The notes: generated by a model not told the origin, from the sequence alone. A DNA stretch of 13,914 bases from Allofournierella_A excrementavium (GCA_019120375.1 DWVE01000018.1:1-13914); one strand, 5' to 3'. Shown: positions 1-7,682, numbered from the stretch's first letter. Numbers and translations: made by a program.

Positions 1-71
1 CCGTGGTCAACGTGGCCGATGGTGCCAATGTTGACATGAGGCTTAGTACGCTCAAACTTAGCTTTTGCCAT
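1..71 (-). CDS. tuf: Elongation factor Tu, N-terminal fragment
   Basis: EF-Tu delivers aminoacyl-tRNA to the ribosome as a GTP complex in the cytoplasm. Only the first 23 codons and part of the next are inside the window. They read [20 protein letters not shown], followed by VDHG, which is the EF-Tu N-terminus running into the P-loop (GHVDHGKT in the family). The ATG at 71-69 follows a strong ribosome binding site, AGGAGG, nine bases upstream. It is the fourth gene of the classic str order rpsL-rpsG-fusA-tuf, and a separate promoter sits in the fusA-tuf gap. The gene is cut by the window edge and is not a pseudogene on this evidence. Confidence 0.96.
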
Positions 72-112
72 TTTAATAGTCCTCCTTTTTTTGAACCATT
101 GAACCTATGGTT

Positions 113-141
113 ATAATACTAAAACATTTGCCAAAAATCAA
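113..141 (-). promoter_or_regulatory. Promoter of tuf in the fusA-tuf gap
   Basis: Read on the minus strand, TTGATT (136-141) and TATTAT (113-118) are separated by exactly 17 bp, which fits a housekeeping sigma-70/sigma-A promoter (4/6 and 5/6 matches to TTGACA and TATAAT). Transcription would start near position 106, giving a short A-rich leader with the AGGAGG site. I see no terminator after fusA, so this probably boosts tuf above read-through from rpsL, in line with the high demand for EF-Tu. The region is strikingly AT-rich compared with its surroundings. Confidence 0.75.
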
Positions 142-162
142 GTTCTTTTTGGGGGCGATGGC

Positions 163-2283
163 TCAGTCCTTCTTGCGGCCGGCCATGATGCTCTCGGCAA
201 TGTTCTTGGGGACCTCAGCGTAGTGGCTGGGCTCCATGGAATACTGACCGCGGCCCTGGGTCTTGCTGCGCAGGTCGGTGGAATAACCGAACATGTTGCT
301 CAGCGGGACGAAGGCGTTGATCTGCTGCGAGCCGGTCAGGGCTTCCATGCCCTGGATCTGGCCGCGGCGGCTGTTCAGGTCGCCGATGACGTCGCCCATG
401 TACTCATCGGGAACGATGACGGCGACCTTCATGATGGGCTCCATGATGGCGGGATCGGCCTTGGCCATAGCCTCCTTGAAGGCCATGGAGCCGGCGATCT
501 TGAACGCCATTTCAGAGGAGTCGACCTCGTGGTAGGAACCACCCTTCAGGGTGACCTTCACGTCTTCCACCGGGTAGCCGGCCAGGATGCCGGCCTTCAT
601 GGCGCCCTGAATGCCCTGGTCAATGGCGGGGATGAACTCCTTGGGCACATCACCGCCAACAACGGCGTTGATGAACTCGTAGCCCTTGCCAGGCTCGTTG
701 GGCTCGATGTCGATGATACAATGACCGTACTGGCCCTTACCACCGGACTGACGGGCGTACTTGGTGTTGGCGCTGGCCGGACGGCGGATGCACTCGCGGT
801 AAGCGACCTGAGGCGCGCCCACGTTGGCCTCCACCTTGAACTCGCGGAGCAGACGGTCCACGATGATCTCCAGGTGCAGCTCGCCCATGCCGGCGATGAT
901 GGTCTGGCCGGTCTCCTCGTCGGTCCAGGTGCGGAAGGTGGGGTCCTCTTCAGCCAGCTTGTTCAGCGCAATGCCCATCTTCTCCTGGCCAGCCTTGGTC
1001 TTGGGCTCGATGGCAACGCGGATAACGGGCTCGGGGAACTCCATGCTCTCCAGGATGACGGGGTTCTTGGGATCGCACAGGGTGTCGCCGGTGGTGGTGT
1101 TCTTCAGACCCACGGCAGCGGCGATGTCACCGGCGTAGCAGATGTCGATGTCCTGCCGGTGATTGGCGTGCATCTGCAGGATGCGGCCCATGCGCTCGTT
1201 GCTGTCTTTCACCGAATTGTACACGGTGCTGCCGGCTTCGACCTTGCCGGAGTAAACGCGGAAGAAGCACAGCTTGCCGACAAAGGGGTCAGTGGCGATC
1301 TTGAACGCCAGTGCGGCAAAGGGAGCGTTGTCGTCGGAAGGACGGCTGGTCTCCTCGCCGGTGCGGGGATCGATGCCCTTGATGTCCTCGATGTCGGTGG
1401 GGGCGGGCATGTAATCCACAATGGCGTCCAGCAGCTTCTGCACGCCCTTGTTGCGGTAGGAAGTACCGCAGGTCACAGGCACCACGGTGTTGGCGATGGT
1501 CTCGCGGCGCAGGGCCTTCTTGATCTCGTCCTTGGTGAGCTCCTCGCCCTCCAGGTACTTCATCATCAGCTCTTCGTCGCTCTCGGCCACGGCCTCGATG
1601 AGCTCGGCATGGTACTGCTCAGCCAGCTCGCGCATATCCTCGGGGATCTCCTCCACGCGGATATCCTTGCCCATATCGTCGTAGTAGACGTCGGCCTTCA
1701 TGTCGATCAGATCGATGATGCCCTTGAAATCGTCTTCCTTGCCGATAGGCAGCTGGATGGGCACCGCGTTGCACTTCAGACGCTCGCGCATCATCTTCAC
1801 AACACGGTAGAAATCGGCGCCCATGATGTCCATCTTGTTCACGTAAGCCATGCGGGGAACGTGATACTTGTCGGCCTGACGCCAAACAGTCTCGGACTGG
1901 GGCTCCACGCCGCCCTTGGCGCACAGAACGGTAACAGAACCGTCCAAAACGCGCAGGCTGCGCTCCACCTCAACGGTGAAGTCCACGTGGCCCGGGGTGT
2001 CGATGATGTTGATCCGGTGCCGGTTCTTTTTAGCGGCGGCGGGATCGTTCAGCAATTCCGTGTGGCTCCAGTAGCAGGTGGTGGCAGCAGAAGTGATGGT
2101 GATACCACGCTCCTGCTCCTGCGCCATCCAGTCCATGGTAGCCGCGCCATCGTGCGTCTCACCGATCTTGTGATTCACGCCGGTGTAGTAAAGGATACGC
2201 TCGGTGGTGGTGGTCTTGCCGGCGTCGATGTGCGCCATAATGCCGATGTTTCTGGTCATTTCCAGAGAAACGTCTCTTGGCAT
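163..2283 (-). CDS. fusA: Elongation factor G
   Basis: EF-G is the cytoplasmic GTPase that drives translocation and, with ribosome recycling factor, splits ribosomes. The 706-residue protein matches the usual length of about 700. The G1 motif AHIDAGKT is at residues 17-24, the switch II motif DTPGH at 95-99 (catalytic His99), and the G4 motif NKMD at 149-152. Domain IV has QSGGKGQYGH, and domain V has EPIMKV and GDVIGDLNSRRG, so all five domains are present. A loop at about residues 71-89 (with NDPAAAKKN) replaces the short loop of many relatives; E. coli EF-G also has a longer loop here. The ATG at 2283 has AGGAGG five bases upstream. It lies 27 bp after rpsG, so it is cotranscribed with rpsL and rpsG. 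Confidence 0.98.
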   Translation of the reverse strand: MPRDVSLEMTRNIGIMAHIDAGKTTTTERILYYTGVNHKIGETHDGAATMDWMAQEQERGITITSAATTCYWSHTELLNDPAAAKKNRHRINIIDTPGHVDFTVEVERSLRVLDGSVTVLCAKGGVEPQSETVWRQADKYHVPRMAYVNKMDIMGADFYRVVKMMRERLKCNAVPIQLPIGKEDDFKGIIDLIDMKADVYYDDMGKDIRVEEIPEDMRELAEQYHAELIEAVAESDEELMMKYLEGEELTKDEIKKALRRETIANTVVPVTCGTSYRNKGVQKLLDAIVDYMPAPTDIEDIKGIDPRTGEETSRPSDDNAPFAALAFKIATDPFVGKLCFFRVYSGKVEAGSTVYNSVKDSNERMGRILQMHANHRQDIDICYAGDIAAAVGLKNTTTGDTLCDPKNPVILESMEFPEPVIRVAIEPKTKAGQEKMGIALNKLAEEDPTFRTWTDEETGQTIIAGMGELHLEIIVDRLLREFKVEANVGAPQVAYRECIRRPASANTKYARQSGGKGQYGHCIIDIEPNEPGKGYEFINAVVGGDVPKEFIPAIDQGIQGAMKAGILAGYPVEDVKVTLKGGSYHEVDSSEMAFKIAGSMAFKEAMAKADPAIMEPIMKVAVIVPDEYMGDVIGDLNSRRGQIQGMEALTGSQQINAFVPLSNMFGYSTDLRSKTQGRGQYSMEPSHYAEVPKNIAESIMAGRKKD

Positions 2284-2310
2284 ATTAACCTCCTAAAACT
2301 CCAGACAGGA

Positions 2311-2781
2311 TCAATAGCGGTAATGGGCGAAAGCCTTGTTGGCCTCGGCCATCTTGTGGGTATCCTCACGCTTCTTGACGGCGTTACCGGTACCGTTCAC
2401 GGCGTCCATGATCTCGTTGGCCAGACGCTCGCGCATGGTGCGCTCGCTGCGGCTGCGAGAGTAGCTGGTCAGCCACCGCAGGCCCAGGGTCTCGCGGCGC
2501 TCGGGGCGCACTTCCATGGGCACCTGGTAGGTGGAACCGCCGACGCGGCGGGCCTTGACCTCCAGGCTGGGCATGATGTTCTCGAGGGCTTTCTCGAACA
2601 TCTCCAGGGGATCGTTGCCGCTCTTCTCCTTCACGATGTCGAACGCATCGTAAACGATCTTCTGGGCAACGCCCTTCTTGCCGTCCAGCATAACGCTGTT
2701 GATCAGACGGGTGACCATCTTGGAATTGTAGACAGGATCGGCCAAAACGTCACGCTTTGCAGTAATACCTCTTCTAGGCAT
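2311..2781 (-). CDS. rpsG: 30S ribosomal protein S7
   Basis: S7 is a primary assembly protein of the 30S head; it binds the 3' major domain of 16S rRNA and lines the E-site/mRNA exit. From the ATG at 2781 the protein is 156 residues, the normal S7 length, beginning MPRRGITAKRDVLADPVYNS and ending AHYRY. An in-frame GTG at 2799 would add six residues, but the ribosome binding site AAGGAGG lies between that GTG and the ATG, eight bases before the ATG, so the ATG is chosen. The conserved stretch RRVGGSTYQVPMEVRPERR is intact. It follows rpsL after a 120-bp spacer and precedes fusA by 27 bp, as expected for the str operon. Confidence 0.97.
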   Translation of the reverse strand: MPRRGITAKRDVLADPVYNSKMVTRLINSVMLDGKKGVAQKIVYDAFDIVKEKSGNDPLEMFEKALENIMPSLEVKARRVGGSTYQVPMEVRPERRETLGLRWLTSYSRSRSERTMRERLANEIMDAVNGTGNAVKKREDTHKMAEANKAFAHYRY

Positions 2782-2901
2782 CTTTCTTCCCTCCTTCACA
2801 GAATGATATCATCGGTACTCGAAAGCAATAAACTCCCGTTGTGCCATGCAAGGTCTTACTATTTATATAAATAAGCCTTTGATGGCGGGGTATACGTTTG
2901 A
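2782..2901 (-). promoter_or_regulatory. rpsL-rpsG spacer with palindromes (possible S7 control leader)
   Basis: This 120-bp spacer is long for an otherwise tight operon. It holds a perfect all-A/T 14-bp palindrome, TATTTATATAAATA (2860-2873), a 10-bp palindrome ATGATATCAT (2803-2812), and the rpsG ribosome binding site at its end. In E. coli the rpsL-rpsG spacer is the binding site by which S7 represses its own translation; a similar role here is only suggested by position. I do not see a convincing -35/-10 pair: TTGCAT and TATTGC are present but only 15 bp apart. I also see no U-tailed terminator. Confidence 0.4.
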
Positions 2902-3330
2902 TCACTTCTTCGCGGCACCGGCCTTGGGGCGTTTCGCGCCGTACTTGGAGCGGGCCTGGTTGCGGTTGGCCACACCCTGGGTGTCCAGAGTACCACGGAT
3001 GATGTGGTAACGCACACCGGGCAGGTCCTTCACACGGCCGCCACGGATCAGTACTACGCTGTGCTCCTGCAGGTTGTGGCCGATGCCCGGAATGTAAGAG
3101 GTTACCTCGATACCATTCGTGAGCTTAACACGGGCTACCTTACGCAGAGCAGAGTTCGGCTTTTTGGGGGTCATGGTACGAACAGCGGTGCAAACGCCAC
3201 GCTTCTGGGGGCTGTTGGCATTGCTGTAGGACTTGTCCAGGGAGTTGTAAGCCTTCTGCAGAGCAGGGGCGGTAGACTTGCGGACAGACACCTCACGGCC
3301 TTTGCGTACAAGCTGGTTGAAAGTAGGCAT
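2902..3330 (-). CDS. rpsL: 30S ribosomal protein S12
   Basis: S12 sits at the decoding centre of the 30S subunit and helps monitor codon-anticodon pairing. The 142-residue protein begins MPTFNQLVRKGREVSVRKST and carries TPKKPNSALRK (54-64), GHNLQEHSVVLIRGGRVKDL (84-103) and the basic tail ARSKYGAKRPKAGAAKK. A loop of about 14 extra residues before PQKRGVC is typical of Firmicutes S12. Lys57 and Lys101, the equivalents of E. coli Lys43 and Lys88 where streptomycin-resistance changes arise, are unchanged. The ATG at 3330 has AAGGAG six bases upstream. It is the first gene of the rpsL-rpsG-fusA-tuf unit and has its own promoter 94 bp upstream of the ATG. Confidence 0.98.
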   Translation of the reverse strand: MPTFNQLVRKGREVSVRKSTAPALQKAYNSLDKSYSNANSPQKRGVCTAVRTMTPKKPNSALRKVARVKLTNGIEVTSYIPGIGHNLQEHSVVLIRGGRVKDLPGVRYHIIRGTLDTQGVANRNQARSKYGAKRPKAGAAKK

Positions 3331-3423
3331 TGTGATCTCCTTTCTTCAATGATTTATGTTCAGGCGGCAGAGCCGCCAAAACACCAAAAGGGCATAATTA
3401 CGCCAGGGGGCGCAACAGTTTTT
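3331..3423 (-). promoter_or_regulatory. 5' leader of the rpsL operon with a GC hairpin
   Basis: Transcripts from the promoter at 3424-3452 should start near 3417 and carry a leader of about 87 nt. It contains a perfect 6-bp hairpin, GGCGGC-TCT-GCCGCC (3363-3377), with no U-run after it, so it is not an intrinsic terminator. The ribosome binding site of rpsL is near 3337-3342. The hairpin could stabilise the mRNA or take part in translational control; no known leader family was recognised. Confidence 0.4.
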
Positions 3424-3452
3424 ATTTTACACACTGGGGCTGTGCATGTCAA
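3424..3452 (-). promoter_or_regulatory. Strong promoter of rpsL-rpsG-fusA
   Basis: On the minus strand a perfect TTGACA (3447-3452) is followed after exactly 17 bp by TAAAAT (3424-3429), one mismatch from TATAAT. This is the best promoter in the window and lies between the DUF6311 gene stop (3519) and rpsL. It gives the translation genes their own transcription start, independent of the envelope genes inserted upstream. Confidence 0.88.
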
Positions 3453-3518
3453 CAGTATTTGCCGAAAAAGATTGTCCAAAACACTGAATTTTCAAAAACT
3501 TTTCCATGCGGGCCGTTT

Positions 3519-5204
3519 TCAGGGCGCCAAAAGCGCCCAGCCCTGATAAAACGGCGTTTTGCGAAGGCCCGAAGCGGCGGATGTGGCGTCGGCAAAGGCC
3601 TCGTCCGTGGTGTAAAAAGCCACCCCGTCGCCCAAAGGCGCGCTCTCCCCTGCTTCGAGGGCGGCGCGCACCGTTTCGATGCCGGCGGCCAGGGTGGAAT
3701 CGTCCCCCCGGGCCAGCAGGCTGATGTTGGTGGCAAGGCCCGCCCGGCCCAGCGCCACCGCCAGCCCCCGGTCGGTGCACACTTCCAGTGTGTAGAAAGC
3801 GTCGCAGTCTTCCAATCGGGTCAGCTCTTCTTCCGTGGGGGCCGGCGCGGCGGTGCGCAGGGCAGGCTCGGCGAACCATTCGCGCTTTTGCGCCAGCGCC
3901 CCCGAGAGGTCGAACACCTGCAGCGCCAGCACCGCCGCCAGCGCGGCGGCGGCCAGCCTGCGGCGGGGCAGTTTTGCAAGAGCCGCCAGCGCCAGCGCCG
4001 CGACCAGATACCACACCGGCCAGAACATCCGGCCGCTTGCCCGGAACACCCCGCACAGGGCGGTGAGCCACTGGGGCAGTGGCAGGGTGAAGAGGGTGCG
4101 GCTGTTGGCGGTGACCACATTGCTTACCGCAAAAGCGGTCAGCGCACAGCACACCAGCGCCAGCGGCCAATGGCTCAGCGCCTGTTTTGCCAGCGCCTTT
4201 GCCTGGGCACGGCGGCGCGCCAGCAGCCACGCCGCCGCCAGCGCGCACCCCGCCAGGGCTGCCAGCAGGCCCAGGCCCAGATAGTTGAAGGAGTCCAGGC
4301 TGTTGGCCACCAGCGGCCGGATGGGCAGCACCCGGGACCAGTGCAGCTGGCCGCAGCCCGGCACCCACCAGTTCCAGTCCAGGCTGACCGGGTTCCACAG
4401 CGCGTTCAGGTTCATGCCGAAGGTGCCATAGCCGCCGTCGGCGCTGCCGCTGACGGTGAAGAAGCCCAGCGCCCAGGCCACCGCCAGGGCGGCAAGGCTG
4501 CCGCCGCCCGCGGCGAGGGCGAAAGGCTGCCAGCGGCGGGTGCGCACCAGCGTCCGCAGGCCCGCGGCAAAGGCGATGGCCAGCACCATGGGCACGAAAT
4601 ACAGATGGACGGAAGCCGCCAGCGCCGCCAGCGCGGCAAATCCCGCCGCCCGCCGCAGGGAGAGGCCCTCTTCGGCGCTTTTGAAGTAGAGCCAGAGGGC
4701 GTAGAGGATGAGCCAGTGGGCGCAGAGGGCGGTGTGGCGGAAGGCACGTTCCAGCAGGATGGGCGAAAGGCAGAAGATCACCGCGCCGCCCAGCACCCAT
4801 TCCATCCGCTTTGTGAACAGGCGCAGAAGGCGCACCGCCGCCTCGCCCTGGAGCATCAGGCTGCCGCAGACGAAGAGGCCGAAGTACTGGAAGGTGCCGG
4901 GCAGCAGGCCGCGGAGCAGGCCGAAGGGCACCGCCAGCAGCGGGATGCAGTCCGCCAGGGCTGCCGCCGCGCCTGCCGGCCAGTTGAGGCCGGTGGTGAA
5001 GGTGAGCGGCCAGCCCAGACCCTGGTTCTTGATGGCCAGCCAGGCGGCGTAGTGCTGCAAAAGGTCGGTCTCGATGTAGCCGCCCAGCAGCCAGTCGTCC
5101 CGGGTTGGGTCAAGGGGCACCGGGCCGTACACCAGAAGGAACACCGCAAGGCCGATGGTCAGTCCTGCCAGAGAGGGAGCGGCGCGTCGAAAGGTCTGTT
5201 TCAT
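3519..5204 (-). CDS. DUF6311-like polytopic membrane protein (GT-C type)
   Basis: A 561-residue integral membrane protein with roughly ten hydrophobic segments and a soluble C-terminal part from about residue 432. It resembles the DUF6311 family as I know it: DPTRDDWLLGG followed by TDLLQHYAAW (32-55) after the first membrane segment, LADCIPLLAVPF (83-94), FQYFGLFVCGSLMLQGEAA (105-123), SPILLERAFRHTALCAHW (147-164) and VFRASGRMFWPVWYL (386-400). The acidic residues in the first outer loop suit a GT-C glycosyltransferase that uses a lipid-linked sugar donor outside the membrane, but no member's substrate can be assigned here. The ATG at 5204 overlaps the preceding gene's stop as ATGA and has AGGAGG seven bases upstream, so the two are probably translationally coupled. 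No clear terminator follows: a GGGCGC/GCGCCC stem lies at the stop codon but has no U-run. Confidence 0.82.
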   Translation of the reverse strand: MKQTFRRAAPSLAGLTIGLAVFLLVYGPVPLDPTRDDWLLGGYIETDLLQHYAAWLAIKNQGLGWPLTFTTGLNWPAGAAAALADCIPLLAVPFGLLRGLLPGTFQYFGLFVCGSLMLQGEAAVRLLRLFTKRMEWVLGGAVIFCLSPILLERAFRHTALCAHWLILYALWLYFKSAEEGLSLRRAAGFAALAALAASVHLYFVPMVLAIAFAAGLRTLVRTRRWQPFALAAGGGSLAALAVAWALGFFTVSGSADGGYGTFGMNLNALWNPVSLDWNWWVPGCGQLHWSRVLPIRPLVANSLDSFNYLGLGLLAALAGCALAAAWLLARRRAQAKALAKQALSHWPLALVCCALTAFAVSNVVTANSRTLFTLPLPQWLTALCGVFRASGRMFWPVWYLVAALALAALAKLPRRRLAAAALAAVLALQVFDLSGALAQKREWFAEPALRTAAPAPTEEELTRLEDCDAFYTLEVCTDRGLAVALGRAGLATNISLLARGDDSTLAAGIETVRAALEAGESAPLGDGVAFYTTDEAFADATSAASGLRKTPFYQGWALLAP

Positions 5205-7237
5205 TGGGCCGCCTCCTGTTCGTAGAGGTCGAGGGCGGGCAGCGCCCGCTCAAGGCGCGCCTCGGTGACGGTCAGTTCGGTGAAATTCTCATCGGCGCTC
5301 CAGAGGGTGGCCGTCCCCTGCCCGTTCTCCACCCGCACGGGGATATAGCCTTCCCCCGACGCGGGGAAATAGCCCGCCACCCCCGGCATGTCGCCGAAGA
5401 GGGGCACCGCGCAGCCCACCATGCTGCGCCCCAGGGAGAGGAACGCGCCCCAAGCGCTGGTGAAGCCACTCTCCCAGCGGATATAAAGGTCGGCGGTAAA
5501 GGTCTCCCCCTCCGGGGCGCTCACCGTGACGGTCCAGCCGGAACCGCTCTGCCGCTGGACGCTCACCTGGGCCTCCACCGGCAGGCTGCGGTCGCCGCAG
5601 GCCCGCCACAGCCAGCTGTATTCAGTGGCATAACAGCGCTCGTATCCCGCCCAGAGATGGCGGTAGACGTCCCAGTTCTGCACCGTGAGCCAGTTTTCCA
5701 GGTCCATGCGGGGGGTCTGGGCCCAGGCCCAGCCGCCCTCCGTGAAAGCGGAGACATATTCCGCCCGCTTTTCGTCGCCCAGGGCGTGGATGATGTAGTC
5801 GCAGCCGGTGGGCTGGAACGTGCCTTCCACCGCTTCCAGACCGGTGGCGTACATGGAGAACACCGGCTCGCCGCCGGTGACTTCGGGCAGTTCCACCAGG
5901 GCCTTTTGATAGGTGGTATAGCCGCCCAGGGCTTCCAGATACTGCCCGTTGTGGGCGGCGGAGGGCCAGCGGGCCGCATCCAGCCCCGCCAGGGCGATGA
6001 GGGCCAGCGCCAGCGTGCCGGCAGCAGCCCGCACCAGCAGGTCCCGGCGGCGGGCAAAGCAGCGGGTGAGCCACAGAAGGCCGCGCCCCGCCAAGGCAAA
6101 GGCCGCCAGCCAGAAATAGCCCTCCAGCGCTTCTTTGAAGTTATAGCCGCTGCCGCTGAGCACATAGGTGCCGGTGGCGGCGAGGATGGTGAACGCCGCA
6201 AACCCCAGCAGCAGCTGCCGGTCGGTGAGTTTTTTCTGCCACAGGCGCACAAGGCACCAGATCAGAAAGGCCGCGCAGGGCACCGCGAACAGCAGGAGGC
6301 GTGGGGTGGTGAACACATAGAGCAGCAGGGCTTTGCCCCCGGTGCCGTTGAAGTAGAAATACTGCCAGCCGCCGGTGGCCGCAAGGCTTTGCAGCCACGC
6401 GCCGGGATGGAAGCCGGTGACAAGGCTGGCACAGACAAACAGGCCCAAAACAAAGCCCGCGGCATAAACGCCCAGCCGGGCGAAAAAGGCCCGGGGCCCG
6501 GCCCACAGGCGCAGCGCCTGTTCCAGCAAAAACAGCACCGTGACGCAGAAGGCGGCGGCAAGGCCGAAATCGCTGCTCCACAAAAGGCCCGCCCCGGCCA
6601 GCGCCCCCAGCATGCCGCAGGCGGGCAGGCGGGTGAAAGCCGTTTGCAGGGCCGTGCCCTCCGCCGGCTCGCCCTTCACGCGCAGCCAGACAAGGCCCAG
6701 CCCCACCAGCAGGAACGTCAAAAACAGCCGGGCGATGCGCATGGAATTGCCCGGGGCATAAAGGCTTTGGAACAGGTTCGTCCAGTAGCCGCCGAGAGAC
6801 GGGCCGAAGAGGGTGGCCAGCAGCCCGGAGGAGACGAACTTGGTGAGGAACACCGAGGCCAGCATGGCCGCCGGGCGGCTTTTGGTGATGAGCCAGACCC
6901 ACAGCAGCACCGTGACGCTGAACAGAATGTTGGAGGTGAAGTTTGTGGCGAACAGGCTGCCGGCGAAGGTGTTGTTCAGCGCCACCAGCAGCAGGTTCAC
7001 CCACACCGGGGCCATGCCGATGTAGTTGACAAAATCCACATAGGGGGCCTGGCCCGCCAGCATCCGGCGGAACACATTGTAGCTCTGAAAATCGCCGTTG
7101 ACCGAGACGTAGTCGCAGGTCTCGATGCGCGCCAGGGCAAGGCTCAGGCTCACCGCGGCCACCGCCAGCGCCCACAGGCACCATTCCAGCGTCCGCAGCG
7201 CCCGGCCGCGCTCCTGCGTTTTCCGTATCCCTCTCAC
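5201..7237 (-). CDS. Polytopic GT-C-like membrane protein with C-terminal extracellular domain
   Basis: A predicted 678-residue membrane protein. It has a basic N-terminus, a first membrane segment at about 18-37, and then the outer-loop sequence VNGDFQSYN (46-54) and MLAGQAPYVDFVNYIGMAP (59-77). That acidic loop plus a GQxPYxDF-type stretch is common in GT-C glycosyltransferases using polyprenyl-linked sugars. About ten more hydrophobic segments run to about residue 420. The last 260 residues are soluble, rich in Trp and Tyr, with a beta-strand-like end (about 553-665), probably extracellular. I do not recognise a named family. Start choice: GTG at 7237 has AGGGGAG nine bases upstream; the longer ATG at 7276 overlaps a TATAAT box and lacks a ribosome binding site. 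It is the first gene of a coupled pair with the DUF6311-like protein, so the two may add sugars to the same polymer or lipid. Confidence 0.75.
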   Translation of the reverse strand: MRGIRKTQERGRALRTLEWCLWALAVAAVSLSLALARIETCDYVSVNGDFQSYNVFRRMLAGQAPYVDFVNYIGMAPVWVNLLLVALNNTFAGSLFATNFTSNILFSVTVLLWVWLITKSRPAAMLASVFLTKFVSSGLLATLFGPSLGGYWTNLFQSLYAPGNSMRIARLFLTFLLVGLGLVWLRVKGEPAEGTALQTAFTRLPACGMLGALAGAGLLWSSDFGLAAAFCVTVLFLLEQALRLWAGPRAFFARLGVYAAGFVLGLFVCASLVTGFHPGAWLQSLAATGGWQYFYFNGTGGKALLLYVFTTPRLLLFAVPCAAFLIWCLVRLWQKKLTDRQLLLGFAAFTILAATGTYVLSGSGYNFKEALEGYFWLAAFALAGRGLLWLTRCFARRRDLLVRAAAGTLALALIALAGLDAARWPSAAHNGQYLEALGGYTTYQKALVELPEVTGGEPVFSMYATGLEAVEGTFQPTGCDYIIHALGDEKRAEYVSAFTEGGWAWAQTPRMDLENWLTVQNWDVYRHLWAGYERCYATEYSWLWRACGDRSLPVEAQVSVQRQSGSGWTVTVSAPEGETFTADLYIRWESGFTSAWGAFLSLGRSMVGCAVPLFGDMPGVAGYFPASGEGYIPVRVENGQGTATLWSADENFTELTVTEARLERALPALDLYEQEAAQ

Positions 7238-7274
7238 TCGGCTCTTCTCCCCTTTTGGTCGTTTTTCCCCGTTC

Positions 7275-7303
7275 ATTATACAACACACACCGCCGCCGCG
7301 CCA
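7275..7303 (-). promoter_or_regulatory. Probable promoter of the two-gene GT-C unit
   Basis: A perfect TATAAT lies at 7275-7280 on the minus strand. Seventeen bases upstream there is only TGGCGC (7298-7303), a poor -35, so the promoter may be weak or activator-dependent. A start near 7268 would leave a leader of about 30 nt that contains the AGGGGAG site before the GTG at 7237, which supports the shorter protein. Confidence 0.5.
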
Positions 7304-7506
7304 GCCCGCTTTTTGCGTGGCAGAAAGAGAGCCGCCCTGCAAAGCCGGGGTGCCGTAAGAAAACGGCGCCGGGAAGCAGGCGCTTTTGCGGTATCGCGGC
7401 GTCAAAGCGCCTTGACAACCACCAAGGGTGCCTGCGGCGCTTTTCCTTGCGTTCCCATCAAAATCGCCAGCTTCCTGGTGCTGCGCAGTCCGGGTCCGCG
7501 AAGCGG

Positions 7507-7529
7507 CCAAGGCCACGCCGGGGCCTTGG
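7507..7529. repeat. Perfect 8-bp hairpin
   Basis: CCAAGGCC (7507-7514) and GGCCTTGG (7522-7529) pair perfectly around a 7-nt loop. It lies in the middle of the noncoding element, has no U-run on either strand, and so looks like part of a larger folded structure. Confidence 0.55.
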
Positions 7530-7542
7530 ACCGGCTGGGCGG

Positions 7543-7580
7543 TCTGCAAAGCAGAGCGGGCGCATCTTTATTGCGCCCGC
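7543..7580. repeat. Two adjacent perfect hairpins
   Basis: TCTGC-AAA-GCAGA (7543-7555) is followed at once by GCGGGCGCA (7556-7564), a 7-nt loop, and TGCGCCCGC (7572-7580), a perfect 9-bp stem. The back-to-back stems suggest coaxially stacked helices in an RNA or a palindromic DNA repeat. Neither has a following U-run long enough for a confident terminator call. Confidence 0.55.
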
Positions 7581-7592
7581 AGCCCACGCCCC

Positions 7593-7682
7593 AGGATTTT
7601 GGATGAAGAAAGCACAAAGAGTGGCCCCGCAAGCCTTGGTGGCTTGTGGGGCCGCTCTGCGTGTTTTATGCTCCAAAATCCT
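7593..7682 (-). repeat. Long imperfect hairpin, possible terminator after the 8789-7737 gene
   Basis: Arms of about 42 bases (7593-7635 and 7641-7682) pair around a TTGGT loop. The outer 11 bp (AGGATTTTGGA and its complement) are perfect, and the inner 13 bp (GGCCCCGCAAGCC against GGCTTGTGGGGCC) have a single non-Watson-Crick position that is a G-U wobble only in plus-strand RNA. On the minus strand the inner stem is followed by a U-rich tract (TCTTTGTGCTTTCTTC), so it may end transcription of the three-gene unit, whose last stop is at 7737. The outer arms make it much longer than an ordinary terminator, which argues for a palindromic repeat element. Confidence 0.5.

Noticed and set aside
223..2874. 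883-residue open frame on the plus strand opposite fusA and rpsG
   Set aside because: It is exactly antisense to two certain genes, spans the gap between them and gives a low-complexity His/Gly/Leu/Val-rich product. GC-rich third codon positions keep the opposite frame open.
3522..3538. Stem GGGCGC/GCGCCC at the stop of the DUF6311-like gene as a terminator
   Set aside because: The stem is only 6 bp, lies inside the coding end, and is followed by AAAACGG rather than a U-run.
3459..5225. 588-residue plus-strand open frame opposite the DUF6311-like gene
   Set aside because: Its product is an Arg/Gln/Gly/Ala-rich composition typical of antisense frames; the minus-strand frame has membrane segments, family motifs and a ribosome binding site.
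7401..7440. TTGACA on the plus strand at 7413-7418 as a promoter
   Set aside because: The sequence 17 bp downstream is CGGCGC, with no -10 box nearby and no plus-strand gene to serve.
5105..7606. 833-residue plus-strand open frame
   Set aside because: Antisense shadow of the 678-residue membrane protein that also runs through the noncoding repeat; no family motifs and no convincing start signal.
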